8,997 bases of DNA from an uncultured Roseburia sp. (GTDB lineage Bacteria; Bacillota; Clostridia; Lachnospirales; Lachnospiraceae). The position numbers and the translations under genes are program-made. The notes below the pieces were generated by a model that saw only the letters and a list, made by a program, of their open reading frames with translations, ran no database searches and was not told where the DNA came from. Position 1 is the first letter of the stretch. Every line of letters begins with the position of its first letter. Below, in pieces: positions 6,749 through 8,997 of the stretch. Location of the stretch: the NCBI GenBank assembly GCA_947384095.1, contig CANDFU010000046.1, positions 1-8,997 on the forward strand. The letters run 5' to 3'.

Positions 6749-7021
6749 ATGGCACAGACTGCCGATACCGCACCTGCTGATGCCAGGTCCGGGCGAATGT
6801 CGTGCATATTACGGAACACGTTAATTGCCAGTATTCCAGGATTTGCCGGATTACACGCGCAACCCGGAGCTGATGTACGACCGTCTGCGTTCCTTTAAGC
6901 AACCGGGCTTTCCAACGCGCAGAAACTGATCAGCGCTTACGATAATATCCTGTTGGCGACAACAAAACAAGGCTGTTTCTTTACACAATATATGGAAACA
7001 GACAATGGCCGGAAGCCGTAA
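6749..7021 (+). pseudogene. Possible decayed coding remnant, gene not recognised
   Basis: The roughly 370 bases between the DUF1934 promoter and spoIIR hold no intact gene. On the plus strand two overlapping short open stretches read like protein: frame one (6825-6926) gives FQDLPDYTRNPELMYDRLRS and KQPGF, and a different frame (6899-7018) gives NAQKLISAYDNILLATTKQG and QYMETDNGRKP before a stop at 7019-7021. The two join smoothly if one base is missing near 6911, suggesting a frameshift. Upstream the frame is interrupted again by a stop at 6822-6824. No start codon with a ribosome binding site is seen. I do not recognise the family, and the impression of coding could be chance. Confidence 0.3.
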
Positions 7022-7041
7022 AAGCAGCCCCTTTTTCTCTC

Positions 7042-7668
7042 CTATCGCAGATATTCGTTTAAAAATGTCAGATATTGAAACTGTACCCGGTACTCCCCCG
7101 AGGCGAGGACTTTTTCATATTCTCCGGGAGAAAGCGTCCTGCGCAGGGACTCTTCGGCCTCCTCGTCCACAATTTCATAGACGCTGCCCGAAAAGCACAT
7201 GTTCGGGTACATCACACACCACCAGTTCTTCCCGGCGCCCTCCCCGATCTCGATCTCGAGCGCCTCATACTTTCCGGCCGGAAAACGGAAGCTGCCATAC
7301 TGTTTTACCGGAAAATCCGTCTCTCTCAGAGAAACCTTTACCTTGTAGTCATACCCCTCCGCCGCAACCGTCTGCCCGGCCGTCTTTTCAATCACTTCCA
7401 TCTGTTCCCTGATGACTGCTTCGGACTCTTTCCGGCTCCCCGCCTTCTCCAGCAAAACGCCAAGCTTTTCCCCGACGGCGTCCCGCACTTTGATTTTAAG
7501 CGCCTGATCTTCCAGTGTATCGCTGTTTGCAAGCACATGAAACCGGATTACCTTCTCTGCGATACCCTGCTGAAGCTTTAAACGTCTCCCATACTGGACT
7601 CCCGTCAGAAGAAGCAGAACAAGATTTACCCCCAGCAGTATGTACCATATTACCTTTCTTTTTTTCAT
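7042..7668 (-). CDS. spoIIR: Stage II sporulation protein R (SpoIIR)
   Basis: SpoIIR is the forespore signal that triggers the SpoIIGA protease to process pro-sigma-E in the mother cell (known from Bacillus). This 208-residue protein has an N-terminal membrane/signal segment (about 6-25, VIWYILLGVNLVLLLLTGVQ), then the family hallmark IRFHVLANSDTLEDQALKIK (41-60) followed by VRDAV. The second hallmark is GAGKNWWCVMYPNMCF (144-159), with W149/W150 and C151/C158. A short C-terminal extension ends at 208; size is in the usual range. GGAGAGGA lies about 5 nt before the ATG. The gene stands alone. I looked for a sigma-F promoter upstream and did not find a convincing one. Its presence indicates an endospore former, or a lineage that recently was one. 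Confidence 0.94.
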   Translation of the reverse strand: MKKRKVIWYILLGVNLVLLLLTGVQYGRRLKLQQGIAEKVIRFHVLANSDTLEDQALKIKVRDAVGEKLGVLLEKAGSRKESEAVIREQMEVIEKTAGQTVAAEGYDYKVKVSLRETDFPVKQYGSFRFPAGKYEALEIEIGEGAGKNWWCVMYPNMCFSGSVYEIVDEEAEESLRRTLSPGEYEKVLASGEYRVQFQYLTFLNEYLR

Positions 7669-7828
7669 GAAAATCCTCTCCTTGTCCGAACTATTTTCTA
7701 TAAGAATCAGTGCGTCAGAAGCATCGCTGGTGCCATGCCCCCTTCCTGCCCCCTGATCCTATACGAAGAAGATTCCCGTTTTTTTCCATTTTATACAGGA
7801 AATTCTGAATCCAAACATCCGCCGGAAC

Positions 7829-7863
7829 TTTTTCTTTCATAGGAAAGTTCTTATTGCTGTGAA
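7829..7863 (+). repeat. 35-bp imperfect direct repeat, copy 1
   Basis: TTTTTCTTTCATAGGAAAG (7829-7847) followed by a segment ending TTGCTGTGAA. The copy at 7907-7941 matches over 35 bp with three mismatches. The core CTTTC-ATAG-GAAAG is a small hairpin in itself. This copy runs straight into the first 50-bp repeat. Confidence 0.85.
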
Positions 7864-7911
7864 AAGCGACCCGCCGCAGGCGCAGAATCCGGCAGCGCCG
7901 GATTCTTTTTT
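7862..7911 (+). repeat. 50-bp exact direct repeat, copy 1
   Basis: The 50 bases here are identical to 8022-8071, at an offset of exactly 160 bp. The unit starts AAAAGCGACCCGCCGCAGG and ends in a perfect 10-bp stem with a 3-nt loop (AGAATCCGGC-AGC-GCCGGATTCT) and six T, which is the architecture of an intrinsic terminator on the plus strand. No plus-strand gene reads into it. Confidence 0.92.
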
Positions 7912-7941
7912 CTTTCATAGGAAAGACCTTGTTGCTGTGAA
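7907..7941 (+). repeat. 35-bp imperfect direct repeat, copy 2
   Basis: Second copy of the unit at 7829-7863, shifted by 78 bp, with three differences (positions 18, 19 and 23 of the unit). Its first five bases are the T tract of the 50-bp repeat, so the two repeat types interlock. Confidence 0.85.
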
Positions 7942-7970
7942 GCGCCAAAGTATCTGGATTTCCTATGAAA
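7913..7970. repeat. 12-bp inverted repeat TTTCATAGGAAA
   Basis: TTTCATAGGAAA at 7913-7924 is the exact reverse complement of TTTCCTATGAAA at 7959-7970, with a 34-nt loop. Together with the copy at 7835-7846 this 12-mer occurs three times within 136 bp. Confidence 0.85.
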
Positions 7971-7971
7971 T

Positions 7972-7990
7972 AAAAAGCCCTCCGGGGAGG
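7972..7990 (-). terminator. Weak terminator-like hairpin for the YcxB-like transcript
   Basis: On the minus strand CCTCC-CC-GGAGG is followed by GCTTTTTATTT. The stem is short and the loop very tight (pairing may open to CCTC/GAGG), so termination here, about 80 nt after the stop codon, is only possible. Confidence 0.3.
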
Positions 7991-8021
7991 ATCGCACTGC
8001 GTCGGAGAGGAAGAACGTCGC

Positions 8022-8071
8022 AAAAGCGACCCGCCGCAGGCGCAGAATCCGGCAGCGCCGGATTCTTTTTT
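8022..8071 (+). repeat. 50-bp exact direct repeat, copy 2
   Basis: Identical to 7862-7911, including the 10-bp hairpin (8044-8066) and T run (8066-8071). The last two T bases form part of the stop codon of the minus-strand YcxB-like gene (8070-8072), so the repeat abuts and just enters its coding end. On the left the first bases extend into a second stem, GTCGC-AAAA-GCGAC (8017-8030). Confidence 0.92.
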
Positions 8072-8597
8072 ATGATTCGGAGTCCGCCCGCTTCTTCAGA
8101 ACATATTCTGCCACCTGCTGCGCATCCCTGCCCAGGCAGCGATATGGGAGGATAAACGCCTGTATCGCGCCATAAAAAATGTAAAGATACGCTTCTTCGG
8201 CATAAACGTTTTCGATGTCCCTGTAAGCCACATGAAACTCTCCCGTCTCGTTTTTCTCCACAATCCTGGTATCCTCAAACACAATCTCCGATTCTGCGTG
8301 ATACGGCAGCTTCCCGTCTGCTTTGATCCTGTCAATATTCTTTCTGACATTTCGTTCCATCATCCTGGGAGCCCTCAGATACCAGACGACCATGCCGACT
8401 GCCAGAACGACTGCCTCTGTGGCCAGCAACCCCGGCTTTGCACCGGCAAAGAATAATACCAGAAGGAAGGAAAGCGCAAGAATCGGAAATAGGATTCTTA
8501 TCATTTTCATGGAACGCTTTCCTGCCTTTGAATGATTTGCATAAAAGAGATTGAAACGAAGATAATCGTCATCCGTCAGATTTATTTTGTACTTCAT
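8070..8597 (-). CDS. YcxB-like membrane protein
   Basis: This 175-residue inner-membrane protein has the layout of the YcxB-like C-terminal domain family. A polar N-terminus (MKYKINLTDDDYLRFNLFYAN) precedes two membrane helices (about 33-53, MIRILFPILALSFLLVLFFAG, and 56-76, GLLATEAVVLAVGMVVWYLR). A cytoplasmic domain from about 80 contains the typical EIVFEDTRIVEKNETGEFHVAY pattern, YRDIENVYAEEAYLYIFY and a closing ILPYRCL motif. The function of the family is unknown. The start was placed at 8597 because AAGGAG lies 5 nt upstream; the longer frame to 8618 has no such site. It follows the ABC exporter gene by 43 nt with no T-tailed hairpin between, so the two are probably co-transcribed. Confidence 0.8.
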   Translation of the reverse strand: MKYKINLTDDDYLRFNLFYANHSKAGKRSMKMIRILFPILALSFLLVLFFAGAKPGLLATEAVVLAVGMVVWYLRAPRMMERNVRKNIDRIKADGKLPYHAESEIVFEDTRIVEKNETGEFHVAYRDIENVYAEEAYLYIFYGAIQAFILPYRCLGRDAQQVAEYVLKKRADSES

Positions 8598-8640
8598 GTC
8601 TGCTCCTTTTCGTGACATTGCCTATCCGGCCCCGGGCGGC

Positions 8641-8997
8641 TTACGCCGCCCCCTCAAACTGTTTCATATAAAGCCGGTAATACGCGCCTTTTTTCTCCAT
8701 CAGCTCCGCGGGGCTTCCCTGCTCTAAGATGCCGCCCTTATCGATCACGAAAATCCGGTCCGCATTCTGAATGGTTGACAGGCGGTGCGCAATCACAAAA
8801 CTGGTTCTGCCCGCCAGAAGCGCTTCAATCCCCTTCTGCACGAGAATCTCCGTGTGGGTGTCGATGCTTGACGTCGCCTCGTCGAGTATCAGGATCCGTG
8901 GCATTGAGACCATCGTCCGCGCGAACGCGATAAGCTGGCGCTGCCCGATCGAAAGGCCCGCCCCGTGTTCTTTTAACTCCGTGTCATACCCTTTCTC
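8641..8997 (-). CDS. ABC exporter ATP-binding/permease protein (C-terminal part only)
   Basis: The visible 118 residues are the second half of an ABC nucleotide-binding domain; the frame is open to the right edge, so the transmembrane domain and Walker A lie outside. In order come the signature LSIGQRQLIAFAR (variant of LSGGQ), Walker B ILILDEATSSID with catalytic E, the D-loop, and AHRLSTIQNADRI with the H-loop histidine. The end, GSPAELMEKKGAYYRLYMKQFEGAA, is typical of exporter half-transporters of the MdlB/MsbA type, where the ATPase is fused behind six membrane helices. Such proteins usually work as pairs encoded side by side, so a partner gene may lie further right (inference). The substrate cannot be told from this part. 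It stops 43 nt before the YcxB-like gene. Confidence 0.93.
   Translation of the reverse strand, partial: EKGYDTELKEHGAGLSIGQRQLIAFARTMVSMPRILILDEATSSIDTHTEILVQKGIEALLAGRTSFVIAHRLSTIQNADRIFVIDKGGILEQGSPAELMEKKGAYYRLYMKQFEGAA

Larger units (their letters stand above)
7669..8069. other. Gene-free, repeat-rich spacer
   Basis: About 400 bases lie between the start of spoIIR and the stop of the YcxB-like gene. The left part (7669-7828) has no recognisable gene, promoter pair or repeat. The right part (7829-8071) is a cluster of direct and inverted repeats with terminator-like hairpins, listed separately. A minus-strand open frame across this cluster (7715-8023) is made largely of the repeats and has no ribosome binding site, so it is not called as a gene. 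Confidence 0.7.

Noticed and set aside
6970..7010. Terminator for spoIIR (CTGTTTC/GAAACAG stem)
   Set aside because: The stem is only 7 bp with a 14-15-nt loop and the tail on the minus strand is broken by G residues; it is too weak to call.
7075..7581. 168-codon plus-strand open frame
   Set aside because: It is a shadow of spoIIR, which has strong family motifs on the minus strand.
7669..7760. Sigma-F promoter upstream of spoIIR
   Set aside because: ATAGAAAATA resembles part of a -10 element but lacks the leading GG, and no GYATA-like -35 lies at the right distance.
7715..8023. 102-codon minus-strand open frame between spoIIR and the YcxB-like gene
   Set aside because: It is largely the repeat units translated (HSNKVFPMKEK and HSNKNFPMKEK are the two 35-bp copies) and has no ribosome binding site.
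7829..8071. CRISPR array
   Set aside because: Repeats differ in type, overlap and orientation, and there are no equal-length unique spacers or cas genes.
8940..8960. LSIGQ in place of LSGGQ as an ABC signature defect
   Set aside because: LSxGQ variants are common in functional ABC exporters and the key S, G and Q are kept.

Overview
The window looks like chromosomal DNA from a spore-forming, moderate-GC member of the Clostridia, most likely Lachnospiraceae. Supporting this are a SpoIIR sporulation gene, a DUF4317 protein, a CarD-family regulator, a YwiB-like DUF1934 protein, a trigger-factor-like secreted prolyl isomerase, strong AGGAGG-type ribosome binding sites and sigma-A promoters. There is no phage, plasmid or transposase gene, no CRISPR array and no RNA gene that I can see. 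The species is not determinable by eye.

Left part (1-3440): de novo NAD synthesis on the minus strand, nadA followed 7 nt later by nadB, which runs off the left edge. Their promoter carries a perfect dyad over the -35 box, a likely niacin-responsive operator. A DUF4317 gene is transcribed divergently from its own near-consensus promoter and ends at a strong hairpin terminator that may also serve the convergent carD-like gene.

Middle (3454-6640): a CarD-family RNA polymerase-binding regulator (minus), a secreted lipoprotein with an FKBP/trigger-factor-like domain (minus), and, divergent from it, an unrecognised membrane-anchored basic protein (plus). That protein converges on a DUF1934 gene (minus) with only 5 nt between stop codons. 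Most of these genes appear to be single transcription units with their own promoters.

Right part (6640-8997): about 400 bases with no intact gene but with possible decayed coding fragments; then spoIIR (minus); then a roughly 400-base repeat-rich spacer holding a 50-bp exact direct repeat (each copy with a terminator-like hairpin) and three copies of a 12-mer, one inverted; then a YcxB-like membrane protein and the C-terminal part of an ABC exporter, both minus and probably co-transcribed.

The genes are mostly housekeeping functions and do not form one system. I see no convincing new defence or biosynthetic system. The least explained items are the repeat cluster at 7829-8071, the 172-residue membrane protein, the DUF4317 protein and the decayed stretch at 6749-7021.
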